DNA from: Solirubrobacter sp963837485 | GTDB lineage: Bacteria > Actinomycetota > Thermoleophilia > Solirubrobacterales > Solirubrobacteraceae | Length of the DNA: 64,000 bases | NCBI GenBank assembly: GCA_963837485.1 | Contig: CAWINP010000006.1 | Coordinates: 62,001-126,000, forward strand | Direction: 5' to 3' | The notes under the pieces: model-generated | The model's database searches: none | What the model saw: only the letters and a program-made list of their open reading frames with translations | Told to the model about the DNA's origin: nothing | Part shown: in pieces, positions 7,511-15,316 of the stretch | Numbering within the stretch: position 1 is the stretch's first letter | How the letters are laid out: the number at the start of each line of letters is the position of its first letter | Program-made: the position numbers and the translations under genes

Positions 7511-8869
7511 CTACGCGGCGGCGACGCGCGGGCGGGCGTAGTCGGCCACGCGCCGCTCGAACGCCAGCTCGGACTCGAAGTCGGCCTCGTTGGCGTGGCT
7601 GAAGCGCACGCGCCCCTCGAGGATCATGCGCTCGAACGTCGCGACCACCCGCGGGTCGAGCTGCGAGCCGGCCACGCGGCGCAGCTCGGCGAGCGCGGCC
7701 TCCGAGCTGACCGGGCGCCGGTAGGAGTCGCGCGAGGTCATCACGTCGTAGGTGTCTGCCGCCGCGATGATCCGCGAGCCGAGCGGGATCGCGTCGCCGG
7801 CGATGCCGGCGGGATAGCCGCCGCCCGAGAAGCGCTCGTGGTGGTGCATCACGATCTCGGCCACCGGCCCGTAGCCCTCGATCCGCTCCACGAGCTTGGC
7901 GCCCTGCTCGGGATGGAGCTTGATCAGCTCCCACTCCTCGTCGGTGAGCTTGCGGTCGGCGAACAGGATCGAGTCGGGCAGGATGAACTTGCCGATGTCG
8001 TGCAGCAGCGCGGCCGTGTGGATCAGGTCCTGCTCGCGCGCGTCGAGGCCGAGCATCGAGGCGACCTCGCGGCTGTAGCGCGCGACGGCTGCCGAGTGGC
8101 GGGCGGTCATCGCGTCGCGCATCGAGAGCGTCTGCAGCACGGTCGAGAGCAGCCCGACCTGCAGCGACGCGAGCTCCGTCGTGCGCTGCGCGAGCTCCTC
8201 GCCGCGCTCCTGGGCCTGGACGCTGGCGCGCAGGTTGTACTGGAAGACGAGCAGAACGACCGCGGCAAGGGCGATCGCGCCGACACCGACCCGGCCGTAC
8301 GTGAAGACGACGCCGGCGGTCAGCAGCGCGGTGGCGACCTCGGTCGGCAGCGCGGTCACGAACGCGCGCAGCATCACGGACGCCGGGACCCGATGCGCGT
8401 AACGCACGGCGGCGACGATGAGGGCGAAGTTCACGCAGTTCGCGCCGAGGAAGACGACGAACACCAGGGCGGCGAAGCGGAACTCGTCTCCGCCGACCGG
8501 CACCGCGTCGATCGCGAGCCCGCCGACCAGCGGGAAGCAGGCGTAGGTGGCGATGTTGGCCAGCGCGTCGAGCGGCCGCAGGCGTGAGATGAGCGCCTCG
8601 ATGAACGCGGAGGAGACGCCGATGGCCACGGCCGGCGCCGGGCCGAGCAGCGCCATCGCCAGCACGATCGCCAGGAACGCGCCGGAGAGCCGCAGGTTGC
8701 GGATCTCGACGATCACCAGGTCGCTGGTCACGGCCAGGACGAGCAACAGAGCCACGAGCGAAAGCGGCCGCCAGTCCTCGGCACGGCTCAGCGCGGCCGC
8801 GGTCGCGACCGAGCCGGCGAGCAGGGACGCGGCGGCCAGCGAAAGCGTTGTGCGCCTGGTCAACACCAC
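7511..8869 (-). CDS. Membrane HD-GYP domain protein, paralogue 2
   Basis: 452 residues from a GTG (8869) that follows a GGGGGG ribosome binding stretch; a second GTG and a TTG lie within the next two codons. An N-terminal membrane region of 6-7 helices precedes a full HD-GYP domain with HDIGK and HHERFSGGGYP. The catalytic half is nearly identical at DNA level to the downstream paralogue (5808-7250), while the sensor half shares only topology. This fits duplication followed by sensor divergence or gene conversion of the catalytic part. Predicted role: c-di-GMP breakdown under control of a membrane input. Confidence 0.88.
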   Translation of the reverse strand: MVLTRRTTLSLAAASLLAGSVATAAALSRAEDWRPLSLVALLLVLAVTSDLVIVEIRNLRLSGAFLAIVLAMALLGPAPAVAIGVSSAFIEALISRLRPLDALANIATYACFPLVGGLAIDAVPVGGDEFRFAALVFVVFLGANCVNFALIVAAVRYAHRVPASVMLRAFVTALPTEVATALLTAGVVFTYGRVGVGAIALAAVVLLVFQYNLRASVQAQERGEELAQRTTELASLQVGLLSTVLQTLSMRDAMTARHSAAVARYSREVASMLGLDAREQDLIHTAALLHDIGKFILPDSILFADRKLTDEEWELIKLHPEQGAKLVERIEGYGPVAEIVMHHHERFSGGGYPAGIAGDAIPLGSRIIAAADTYDVMTSRDSYRRPVSSEAALAELRRVAGSQLDPRVVATFERMILEGRVRFSHANEADFESELAFERRVADYARPRVAAA

Positions 8870-8953
8870 CCCCCGTGATCGGCACGTAGGCGCTCGGTTT
8901 GAACCTGCGCCGCCTGCCGGTCCGGGGCGCGCGGCACGAGCTAGAGTGAGGCG

Positions 8954-10225
8954 GTGGTGCGGAGGCGTCTCGAACCGTTGGCGATCCGTCCCTTCGGACG
9001 GCTCTTGGGTTCCTACACCCTGAACGAGCTGGGAGACTCGATCGGGTTGGTGGCGCTCGCGGTGCTCGTGTTCGATCGCACGGAAGCGGTTGCGCCGACC
9101 GCGGCGTTCTTCCTCGCCGCGAAGTTCCTCCCGGCACTGATCGCCCCGGCGCTGACCGCCTACCTCGACCGCTTCGCGCTGCGCCGCGCGCTGCCCGGCA
9201 TCTACGTGTTCGAGGCCGCCGCGTTCGCCGGCCTGGCCTACTTCGCCGCCGGCGATCGCTTCGTGCTCGCCGCCGTGCTCGCGCTCGGCCTCGTCGACGG
9301 CATGCTGGCGATCACCGGGCGCGGGCTCACGCGCGGCGCCGTGGCCGCCGTGCTGCAGCCTCACGGGCTGCTCGGCGGGGGCAACGCGCTCATGAACCTC
9401 GGCTTCGCGGTCTCCTCGGTCGGCGGCGCCGCGCTCGGCGGCCTGCTGATCGCCGAGCTCGGCGTCTCGACCGCGCTGCTGGTCGACGCCGCGTCCTTTC
9501 TGGTGATCGCGGCCGTGCTCGGCGCGACCTCAGGCCTGCCGACCGGCCGCGTCGAGGGCCACCAGCGCTGGATCGACCGCTTCCGCGAGGGGCTCGACTA
9601 CGCGCGCGGCAGCGTGCGCGTCCGGGTGCTCCTGCTCGGGCAATCCCTGGCGCTGATCTGCTTCACGCTGGTCGTGCCGATCGAGGTGATCTACGCGAAG
9701 CAGAGCCTCGGGACGACGAGCGCGGGGTTCGGCGTCCTGCTCGCCGCCTGGGGCGCCGGGATCCTGCTGGGCAGCCTGCTGTTCCTGTGGCTGCGCAACC
9801 GCTCCGGCTTCGGGCTGCTGCTGATCTCCAGCGCCGCCGTCGGGCTCGCCTACCTCGGGATGGCGAGCGCGCAGACGCTGCTGGTGGCGTGCCTGATGTC
9901 GGTCGTCGGCGGCGCCGGCAACGGCGTCCAGTGGGTGGCGGTGATGACCGCGCTGCAGGAGTCCACCCCGCCGGAGTATCAGGCGCGCGTCTCGGGGCTG
10001 CTGGAGTCGATCGGGGCGGCGATGCCGGGCGTCGGCTTCCTGCTCGGCGGCGTGATCGTCGAGCTGGGCTCGCCGCGCACCGCCTACACGGTCGCCGGGG
10101 CCGGCGTGCTGGCGCTGGTGCTGGCCGCGGCCTGCCTGAAGCCCGCCTACGACCGCGGGCGGCGCCGCGACGCGCTCGGGCTCACACCTCGACGACGACC
10201 GGCAGCACCATCGGACGGCGCTTGA
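8954..10225 (+). CDS. MFS transporter
   Basis: 423 residues from a GTG preceded by GTGAGG. Around 10-12 hydrophobic segments are visible, with the family pattern FLAAKFLPALIAPALTAYLDR in the first helix pair and a long central cytoplasmic loop (RVEGHQRWIDRFREGLDYARG). It resembles the DHA3-like efflux group (enterobactin exporter/macrolide efflux type). Substrate unknown. Its 3' end overlaps the convergent rnj gene by 44 bp, so the last 14 residues are encoded opposite the RNase J C-terminus. Confidence 0.82.
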   Translation: MVRRRLEPLAIRPFGRLLGSYTLNELGDSIGLVALAVLVFDRTEAVAPTAAFFLAAKFLPALIAPALTAYLDRFALRRALPGIYVFEAAAFAGLAYFAAGDRFVLAAVLALGLVDGMLAITGRGLTRGAVAAVLQPHGLLGGGNALMNLGFAVSSVGGAALGGLLIAELGVSTALLVDAASFLVIAAVLGATSGLPTGRVEGHQRWIDRFREGLDYARGSVRVRVLLLGQSLALICFTLVVPIEVIYAKQSLGTTSAGFGVLLAAWGAGILLGSLLFLWLRNRSGFGLLLISSAAVGLAYLGMASAQTLLVACLMSVVGGAGNGVQWVAVMTALQESTPPEYQARVSGLLESIGAAMPGVGFLLGGVIVELGSPRTAYTVAGAGVLALVLAAACLKPAYDRGRRRDALGLTPRRRPAAPSDGA

Positions 10226-11849
10226 GCCGCTCGTAGATGAACGTCGCCAGGTCGTCGTGCAGGAAGCTCTCCAGCACGTCGACCTCGGTGATGTGCTGCT
10301 CGGCGGCGCGGTCCAAGGAGTCCTCGACCGCCTCGCGCAGCTCGTCGATGAACGCGCTGTCGCCGTCCAGGAAGGGCACGCCGCGCGCGAGCACCTCGGG
10401 CGGCACGACCGACGAGCCGTCCTGCTCGGACACGGTCGCCACGACGATGAAGATGCCGTCCGCGGAGAGCATCCGGCGGTCGCGCAGCGCGACGTCGGCG
10501 ACGTCGCCGATGTCGACGCCGTCGACGAAGATCATGCCCGCGGTCACGGTCTCGGCGAGCCGCGCGCCGTTGGCGTCGATCTCCAGCACCTGGCCGTTCT
10601 CGGTGCGGAAGATGTTCTCGGGCGGGACGCCGACCGCCTCGGCCAGCTGGCCGTGGATCATCATCCGCTTGAAGTCGCCGTGGACCGGCATCACGTAGCG
10701 CGGGCGGGTGAGGTTGAGCATCATCTTGACCTCCTCCGCATAGCCGTGTCCGGAGGCGTGGATCGGCGCGTCGGCGGCCGTCACGACCTCGCAGCCGACG
10801 TGGTACAGGCGGTCGATCGTCTCGTTCACCGCGCGCTCGTTGCCCGGGATCGGCGTGGCCGAGAAGATCACCGTGTCGCCCCTGCGCAGCTCGACCTGGG
10901 GATGGTCGCGGTAGGCCATCCGGCGCAGCGCCGACAGCGGCTCGCCCTGAGAGCCGGTGGAGATCACCACGATCTTCTCGTCGGGCCACTGGTCGACCTC
11001 GCGCGGCGGCACGAGCATGCCCTCGGGGATGTCGATGTGCCCGAGGCTGCGACCGATGTTGGCGTTCTTGCGCATCGAGCGCCCGACCAGCGCGACCTTG
11101 CGGTCGTTGGCGGCGGCGGCGTGCACGACCTGCTGGACGCGATGGATGTTGGACGCGAAGCAGGTGACCACGATGCGGCCCTCGCAGCGCGCGAACAGGC
11201 GATCGAGGTGCGGCCCGACGACCGACTCGCTGGCGCTGATGCCCGGGCGGTCCACGTTCGTCGAGTCGCCGCACAGCAGCAGCAGGCCCGCGCGGCCGAG
11301 CTCGGCGAGGCGGGCCATGTCGGCCGGGGCGCCGCCGACCGGCGTCTGGTCGAACTTGTAGTCGCCGGTGAAGAGCACGGTGCCCAGCTCGGTGGTGAGC
11401 GCGACGCCCGAGCTGTCCGGGATCGAGTGCGTCAGGTGGATGCGCTCGATCTTGAACGGCCCCGCGTCGGCCACCTGGCCGATCGGGAGCACCTCGAGAT
11501 TGACCTCGCGCAGCTTGTGCTCGTCGAGCTTCGAGCGCGCCATCGCGATCGTCAGCTGGCCGCCATAGACGACCGGGATCTTGTCCTGCCCGAGGTCGCG
11601 CAGCACCCAGGGAAGCGCGCCGAGGTGGTCCTCATGGCCGTGCGTGATGACGATCGCCTCGATGTCGTCGACGCGCTCGCGCAGGTACGTGAAGTCCGGC
11701 AGCACGAGGTCGATGCCCATCATCTCGGCGGTCGGGAACCGCAGCCCGCAGTCGATCACGACGAGCTTGCCGCCGTACTCGACGACGCTGAGGTTCTTGC
11801 CGATCTCGCCGACGCCCCCGAGCGGGATCACCCGCAGAGCGCCGCTCAT
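10182..11849 (-). CDS. rnj: Ribonuclease J
   Basis: 555 residues. A metallo-beta-lactamase/beta-CASP nuclease with zinc motif HGHEDHLG near residues 70-76, the beta-CASP block (GDSTNVDRPG, ASNIHRVQQ, STGSQGEP, SATPIPGNE, HASGH, MPVHGDFKRM) and the RNase J C-terminal dimerisation domain. It acts as an endo- and 5'-3' exonuclease in rRNA and mRNA processing. The start at 11849 is set by homology (RVIPLGGVGEIGKN). It lies downstream of dapA, the order common in actinobacteria. Confidence 0.93.
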   Translation of the reverse strand: MSGALRVIPLGGVGEIGKNLSVVEYGGKLVVIDCGLRFPTAEMMGIDLVLPDFTYLRERVDDIEAIVITHGHEDHLGALPWVLRDLGQDKIPVVYGGQLTIAMARSKLDEHKLREVNLEVLPIGQVADAGPFKIERIHLTHSIPDSSGVALTTELGTVLFTGDYKFDQTPVGGAPADMARLAELGRAGLLLLCGDSTNVDRPGISASESVVGPHLDRLFARCEGRIVVTCFASNIHRVQQVVHAAAANDRKVALVGRSMRKNANIGRSLGHIDIPEGMLVPPREVDQWPDEKIVVISTGSQGEPLSALRRMAYRDHPQVELRRGDTVIFSATPIPGNERAVNETIDRLYHVGCEVVTAADAPIHASGHGYAEEVKMMLNLTRPRYVMPVHGDFKRMMIHGQLAEAVGVPPENIFRTENGQVLEIDANGARLAETVTAGMIFVDGVDIGDVADVALRDRRMLSADGIFIVVATVSEQDGSSVVPPEVLARGVPFLDGDSAFIDELREAVEDSLDRAAEQHITEVDVLESFLHDDLATFIYERLKRRPMVLPVVVEV

Positions 11850-11925
11850 CGCACCCCACCCGGGAGAATCGCCCGTTGGGCGATCGCTCCCAGCGACGCG
11901 AGCGCGCGGCGCGAATCGTCGCCTG

Positions 11926-12792
11926 TCACGCGCTGTGGACCTCTTGCAGCAACCCGTGACGGGCCAGCGCGGCGCGGACGTGCTCGCGCTCGGCCTCGTC
12001 GCACTCGACCAGCGGCAGCCGCAGCGTCCCGGCGTCATGGCCGAGCATGCTCAGCGCGGCCTTGACCGGCGCCGGGCTCGCGGTCACGAACATCGCGGCG
12101 TAGATCTCCTGCAGCGACGCGTCGATCTCCGCGCGCACCTCCGGCTCGTCGTATATGCGGCGCATCTCCGGCCCGGCGACGTGGCTGGCGACGCAGATGC
12201 CGCCGGTGCCGCCGATGTCCAGGCAGCGGGCGTAGATGTCGTCGTTGCCGGCGAGGATGGCCATGCCGTCGATCAGCTGCAGCTCGTCCGAGTTGGCCTG
12301 CTTGCACGCCTCGATCCCGTCGATCTGGGCGAGCTCCTTCAACAGGTCCGGCGGCATGTTGGTCGCCGTCCGCGAGGGGATGTTGTAGAGGATCACCGGC
12401 GTGTCGCCGGCGGCCTTGGCGACCTCGGTGAAGTGGGCCAGGATGCCGCGCCGGTTCGGCTTGTTGTAGTACGGCGTGACCGACAGCACCGCGTCCGCGC
12501 CGGCGGCGACGGCGCGCTCGGTCAGGTGGACGGCGTGGCGGGTGTCGTTGGAGCCCGTGCCGGCGATGACGACGCCCTCGTCGCCCAGCTCGCGCGCGAT
12601 CAGCTCCACGACGCCGATGTGCTCGTCGTCGTCCATCGTCGCGGCCTCGCCCGTCGTCCCGCACACCACCAGGCCGTGCGAGCCGCTGTTGAGCAGGTAC
12701 CGGCCGATCGAGACCGCCGCCTCCTCGTCGACGGACCCGTCGCTGCGGAAGGGGGTGACCATGGCCGTGAGCAGGCCTTCGTAGGGACGCAT
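11926..12792 (-). CDS. dapA: 4-hydroxy-tetrahydrodipicolinate synthase
   Basis: 288 residues, normal for DapA. It condenses pyruvate with aspartate semialdehyde in lysine and diaminopimelate synthesis. Motifs: CGTTGEAATM, SVTPYYNKPN, the tyrosine motif YNIPSRT, and a Schiff-base lysine in IEACKQANSD. It is 76 bp upstream of rnj. dapB, the next pathway enzyme, is encoded 2 kb away on the same strand, with the LigD-like and small genes between them. Confidence 0.93.
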   Translation of the reverse strand: MRPYEGLLTAMVTPFRSDGSVDEEAAVSIGRYLLNSGSHGLVVCGTTGEAATMDDDEHIGVVELIARELGDEGVVIAGTGSNDTRHAVHLTERAVAAGADAVLSVTPYYNKPNRRGILAHFTEVAKAAGDTPVILYNIPSRTATNMPPDLLKELAQIDGIEACKQANSDELQLIDGMAILAGNDDIYARCLDIGGTGGICVASHVAGPEMRRIYDEPEVRAEIDASLQEIYAAMFVTASPAPVKAALSMLGHDAGTLRLPLVECDEAEREHVRAALARHGLLQEVHSA

Positions 12793-12818
12793 GGCCCCTA
12801 TGGTGGCACGTGCGGTGG

Positions 12819-13226
12819 TCAGCCCGCGAGCGGATCGCCGCTCGTGAGCGGCGGCGGTGCGTGGCTCGGGAAGTTGCGGTCCTCTTCGGGCGCCGGAACG
12901 CCGGGCGTGGGCGGCGGCGGCGCCGCGCTCGACTCGGCCTCGACGGGCGGGACTGCCTCGCGCGGAGCGCTCGTCACCGCTTCGCTCGCGGGCGAGCCGG
13001 TGGGCGGCACGCCGGGCGTGGCCGGCGGATCGGGCGTGGCCGGCGGGGCGGGCGGCGGCGCCGAGCCCATCGTCGCGGCAGGCGGCACCGGGCGCCCGTG
13101 CTTGTCGTACTCGGTCACCGGACCCGCCGGCGGTGCAGCGCCCTGCTGGTTGAACTGACCCTGCACCTCGTCGAGCTTGGTCTGCGCCTGCTCGGCGAGC
13201 TTCTTGGCCTTATCGAGGAAGCCCAT
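12819..13226 (-). CDS. Proline-rich conserved hypothetical protein
   Basis: 135 residues. The first 28 form an amphipathic, coiled-coil-like helix (MGFLDKAKKLAEQAQTKLDE); the rest is Pro/Ala-rich and probably disordered, with repeated PPxTPGVP segments. No signal peptide or membrane segment. The start pattern is shared by several small actinobacterial proteins of unknown function. It ends 26 bp before dapA and may be co-transcribed with it. Confidence 0.65.
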   Translation of the reverse strand: MGFLDKAKKLAEQAQTKLDEVQGQFNQQGAAPPAGPVTEYDKHGRPVPPAATMGSAPPPAPPATPDPPATPGVPPTGSPASEAVTSAPREAVPPVEAESSAAPPPPTPGVPAPEEDRNFPSHAPPPLTSGDPLAG

Positions 13227-13247
13227 GGACGCGAAGGTACAGCAGCT

Positions 13248-13274
13248 GAGGGGCCCGTCGAAGACGGGCCCCTC
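13248..13274 (-). terminator. Strong GC hairpin downstream of the LigD-like gene
   Basis: A perfect 12-bp inverted repeat (GAGGGGCCCGTC / GACGGGCCCCTC) with a 3-nt loop in the 138-bp gap after the polymerase gene. No T-tract follows on the minus strand, so it is either a U-less terminator or an RNA-stabilising hairpin. A second, weaker AGGAGAG/CTCTCCT hairpin lies near 13327-13349. Confidence 0.5.
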
Positions 13275-13364
13275 GTCCGTGCTGTACGCGTGGGGCGCCG
13301 GGAACCCCCCGGATCCCGGTCCTAGAAGGAGGAGAGCCCTGCGTCTCTCCTGTGATCGGCAGGT

Positions 13365-14240
13365 TCACGCCAGACTGCGGGCCTCTCGGCGGATGTCCGA
13401 CCAGGGATCTCCGCGCTCGGCCACTCGCGCGCCGGCATCGCGCACCGTCCAGCGCCGCGGATGGAGCTCCGGATCGTTGAGCTCATCCCACTCCAGCGGC
13501 ATCGCCACGGGCGCTCCGGGCAGCGCGCGCACCGCATATGGAGCCACGACGGTCTGCGCGTAGGTGTTGCGCGCGGTGTCGACGAGGATCCGCCCGTCGC
13601 GCTTGTCCTTGCGCCAGAACGTGGTCAGCGTGTCGTGTGAAGCCGCGAACTCGTCGGCGATCTCCCCCGCGCGCTCGCGCACGGTGTTGGCGTCCTTGGT
13701 GCGCTTGAGCGGGGCGACCACGTGGATGCCGCGCGAGCCGGTGGTCATCGCGAACGGGACGAGCCCGAGCCCGCGCAGGTGGTCGCCGAGCGCGAGCGCG
13801 CCCGCGCGGACGTCGGCGAACTGCTCCAGCTCGTCCTCGGTCGACGGGTCGAGGTCGAACACGATCCGGTCCGGCCGGTCGAGCTTGTCGGCGCGGCTCT
13901 GCCACACGTGCGGCGTGATGCAGTTCTGGTTGGCCAGCCAGCGCAGCGTGCGCGCGTCATTGATCATCGCGTGCGTGACGCTGCCGCCGCGGCGGCGCGA
14001 GACCTCGATGCGCGCGACCCAGTCCGGGGCGCCCTTCGGGATCCCCTGCTGGACCACGCGCTCGCCCTGGATGCCGCTGTTCCAGCGCCACAGGTTCATC
14101 GGGCGGTCCTTGACGTGCGGCAGCATCGCCTCGGCCACGCTCGCGTAGTGGTCGGCGAGGTCGGCCTTGGTGATCCCGTCGTCCGGGAAGAGCACCTTGT
14201 CGGGGTGCGAGAGCTTGACGTCAGCGTCGGCGGAGGGCAT
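13365..14240 (-). CDS. LigD-type polymerase domain protein (NHEJ primase-polymerase)
   Basis: 291 residues matching the stand-alone polymerase domain of bacterial LigD. Seen: LSHPDKVLFPDDGITKADLADHY, RWNSGIQGERVVQQGIPKGAPDW, the catalytic metal motif IVFDLDPST, TTGSRGIHVVAPL, and the late DTARNTYAQTVVAPYAVR block. The domain adds ribo- or deoxynucleotides and fills gaps at double-strand breaks with Ku. No Ku or ligase gene is in this window, so partners must be elsewhere. The start overlaps the upstream 96-residue gene by 20 bp. Confidence 0.88.
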   Translation of the reverse strand: MPSADADVKLSHPDKVLFPDDGITKADLADHYASVAEAMLPHVKDRPMNLWRWNSGIQGERVVQQGIPKGAPDWVARIEVSRRRGGSVTHAMINDARTLRWLANQNCITPHVWQSRADKLDRPDRIVFDLDPSTEDELEQFADVRAGALALGDHLRGLGLVPFAMTTGSRGIHVVAPLKRTKDANTVRERAGEIADEFAASHDTLTTFWRKDKRDGRILVDTARNTYAQTVVAPYAVRALPGAPVAMPLEWDELNDPELHPRRWTVRDAGARVAERGDPWSDIRREARSLA

Positions 14241-15316
14241 CGGTGAACCGCTTCGGCACCTCGGGGTCCTCCCCTTCCTCCCACAGCGTCACGACCACGA
14301 GCTCGCCGCGCGGGCGGTCGTGCATGGTCACGTAGACGAGGTCGGGCCGCTCGATGTCGCGCACCAGCACCGCGCCGCGCTCGCCGGGCTCGGAGCGGCC
14401 GGCGTCTAGCGCTCGCGAGACGCGGCTCGCGATCTCGGTGCGCGCGTCGAGCGCGCCTCGCACGCGCTGCAGATAGCGCTCGACCGCGTGATCGGTGACC
14501 GCTACCAGCACGTCCAGCCTCGGGCCGGGCGGATCGCTCGCGAATGCACCGGTCGTGTCTGCCGGTGCACGGCAGGCGCTCGCATACTGGTGGTACGTGT
14601 TCGCCTGGCGGTGCCGGCAGACGCGGGCGGGGCCCGCGAGAATCCGTTCGTCCGGCTGGGCGTGAGGGCCACAGCAGCCGCTCGAGCCCGATCACCGGGG
14701 ACTCGGGCAGCTGGGCCACGTTGCGGATCGCCAGCAGCACGCCGGGCATGAAGCTCGTGCGGTCGGTGGTCACGTGGCGGATGGTCAGCGTCTGGGCGGT
14801 GTCGCCGAGGATCACGTCCTGATCGGCGACGATGCCCGGTAGGCGCACCGAGTGGATCGGGACGTCGCCCTCCATCAGCGCGGCCGTGCGGGCGGCGGTG
14901 CCGGACGGCGCGTCGAGCTTGGCGGCATGGTGGTACTCGATGATCTCGGCGCGCTGCATGAGCTTCGACGCCTCGGCGGCGAAGCGCATCATCAGCACCG
15001 CGCCGATCGCGAAGTTCGGCGCCGCGAAGACCTTGCCGGGGGCGCCCTCGACGGCGGCCCGCAGCTCGGCCTCGTCCCAGCCGGTGGCGCCGATCACGAC
15101 GTGCACGCCCGCCGCGGTGGCCGTCCTGGCATTGCCGGCGACGTGCGGGCCCAGCGAGAAGTCGACGAGCACGTCCGCGTCGAGGACGTCAGGCACCGCG
15201 ACGCCGAGCGCGGGATCGGCGCCGCCGGCGAACTCGAGATCGCCGGCGGCGTCGATCGCGCTGATCGTGGTCTGCCCCATGCGCCCCGCGGCGCCCGCGA
15301 CCGCGACCCTGATCAT
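14096..15316 (-). CDS. dapB: 4-hydroxy-tetrahydrodipicolinate reductase, reading frame without stop at its normal end
   Basis: Codons 1-216 (15316-14669) are a normal DapB: GAAGRMG nucleotide-binding loop, GATGW, APNFAIGAVLMM, EYHHAAKLDAPSGTA with catalytic His and Lys, and closing motif VIGLERLL. There the family normally ends, but codon 216 is TGG and the frame stays open to 14096, through the hairpin repeat at 14557-14622 and over the next two genes. The first 216 codons are secure; the 190-residue extension is Arg/Ala-rich and looks like out-of-frame read-through. The start overlaps the M16 peptidase stop (ATGA). Confidence 0.8.
   Translation of the reverse strand: MIRVAVAGAAGRMGQTTISAIDAAGDLEFAGGADPALGVAVPDVLDADVLVDFSLGPHVAGNARTATAAGVHVVIGATGWDEAELRAAVEGAPGKVFAAPNFAIGAVLMMRFAAEASKLMQRAEIIEYHHAAKLDAPSGTAARTAALMEGDVPIHSVRLPGIVADQDVILGDTAQTLTIRHVTTDRTSFMPGVLLAIRNVAQLPESPVIGLERLLWPSRPAGRTDSRGPRPRLPAPPGEHVPPVCERLPCTGRHDRCIRERSARPEAGRAGSGHRSRGRALSAARARRARRAHRDREPRLASARRRPLRARRARRGAGARHRAARPRLRDHARPPARRARGRDAVGGRGGPRGAEAVHRCPPPTLTSSSRTPTRCSSRTTGSPRPTSPTTTRAWPRRCCRTSRTAR
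14221..14511 (-). CDS. Small conserved-looking hypothetical protein
   Basis: 96 residues, soluble, with a balanced composition unlike the Arg-rich shadow frames: DHAVERYLQRVRG at the start, DLVYVTMHDRPRGELVVVTLWEEG in the middle. It overlaps the LigD-like gene by 20 bp on the same strand, which argues for coupling. No function assigned. It lies wholly inside the stop-less dapB frame, which is a conflict unless dapB normally terminates earlier. Confidence 0.6.
   Translation of the reverse strand: MLVAVTDHAVERYLQRVRGALDARTEIASRVSRALDAGRSEPGERGAVLVRDIERPDLVYVTMHDRPRGELVVVTLWEEGEDPEVPKRFTDALRRR
14557..14622. repeat. 66-nt hairpin repeat, copy 1
   Basis: A long imperfect palindrome. The outer arms GTCTGCCGG/CCGGCAGAC are perfect, the inner arms GGCAGGCG/CGCCTGGC nearly so, around an asymmetric loop with CTCGCATACTGGTGGTACGTG. 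A second copy at 53991-54056 has the same loop and length but different outer arms that still pair (CGCTGCCGG/CCGGCAGCG). The compensating change implies selection on folding. Here it sits between the dapB conserved end and the next gene. Confidence 0.7.

Noticed and set aside
10257..12065. 602-codon plus-strand frame opposite rnj and dapA
   Set aside because: Antisense shadow with low-complexity composition; both minus-strand genes have full catalytic motifs.
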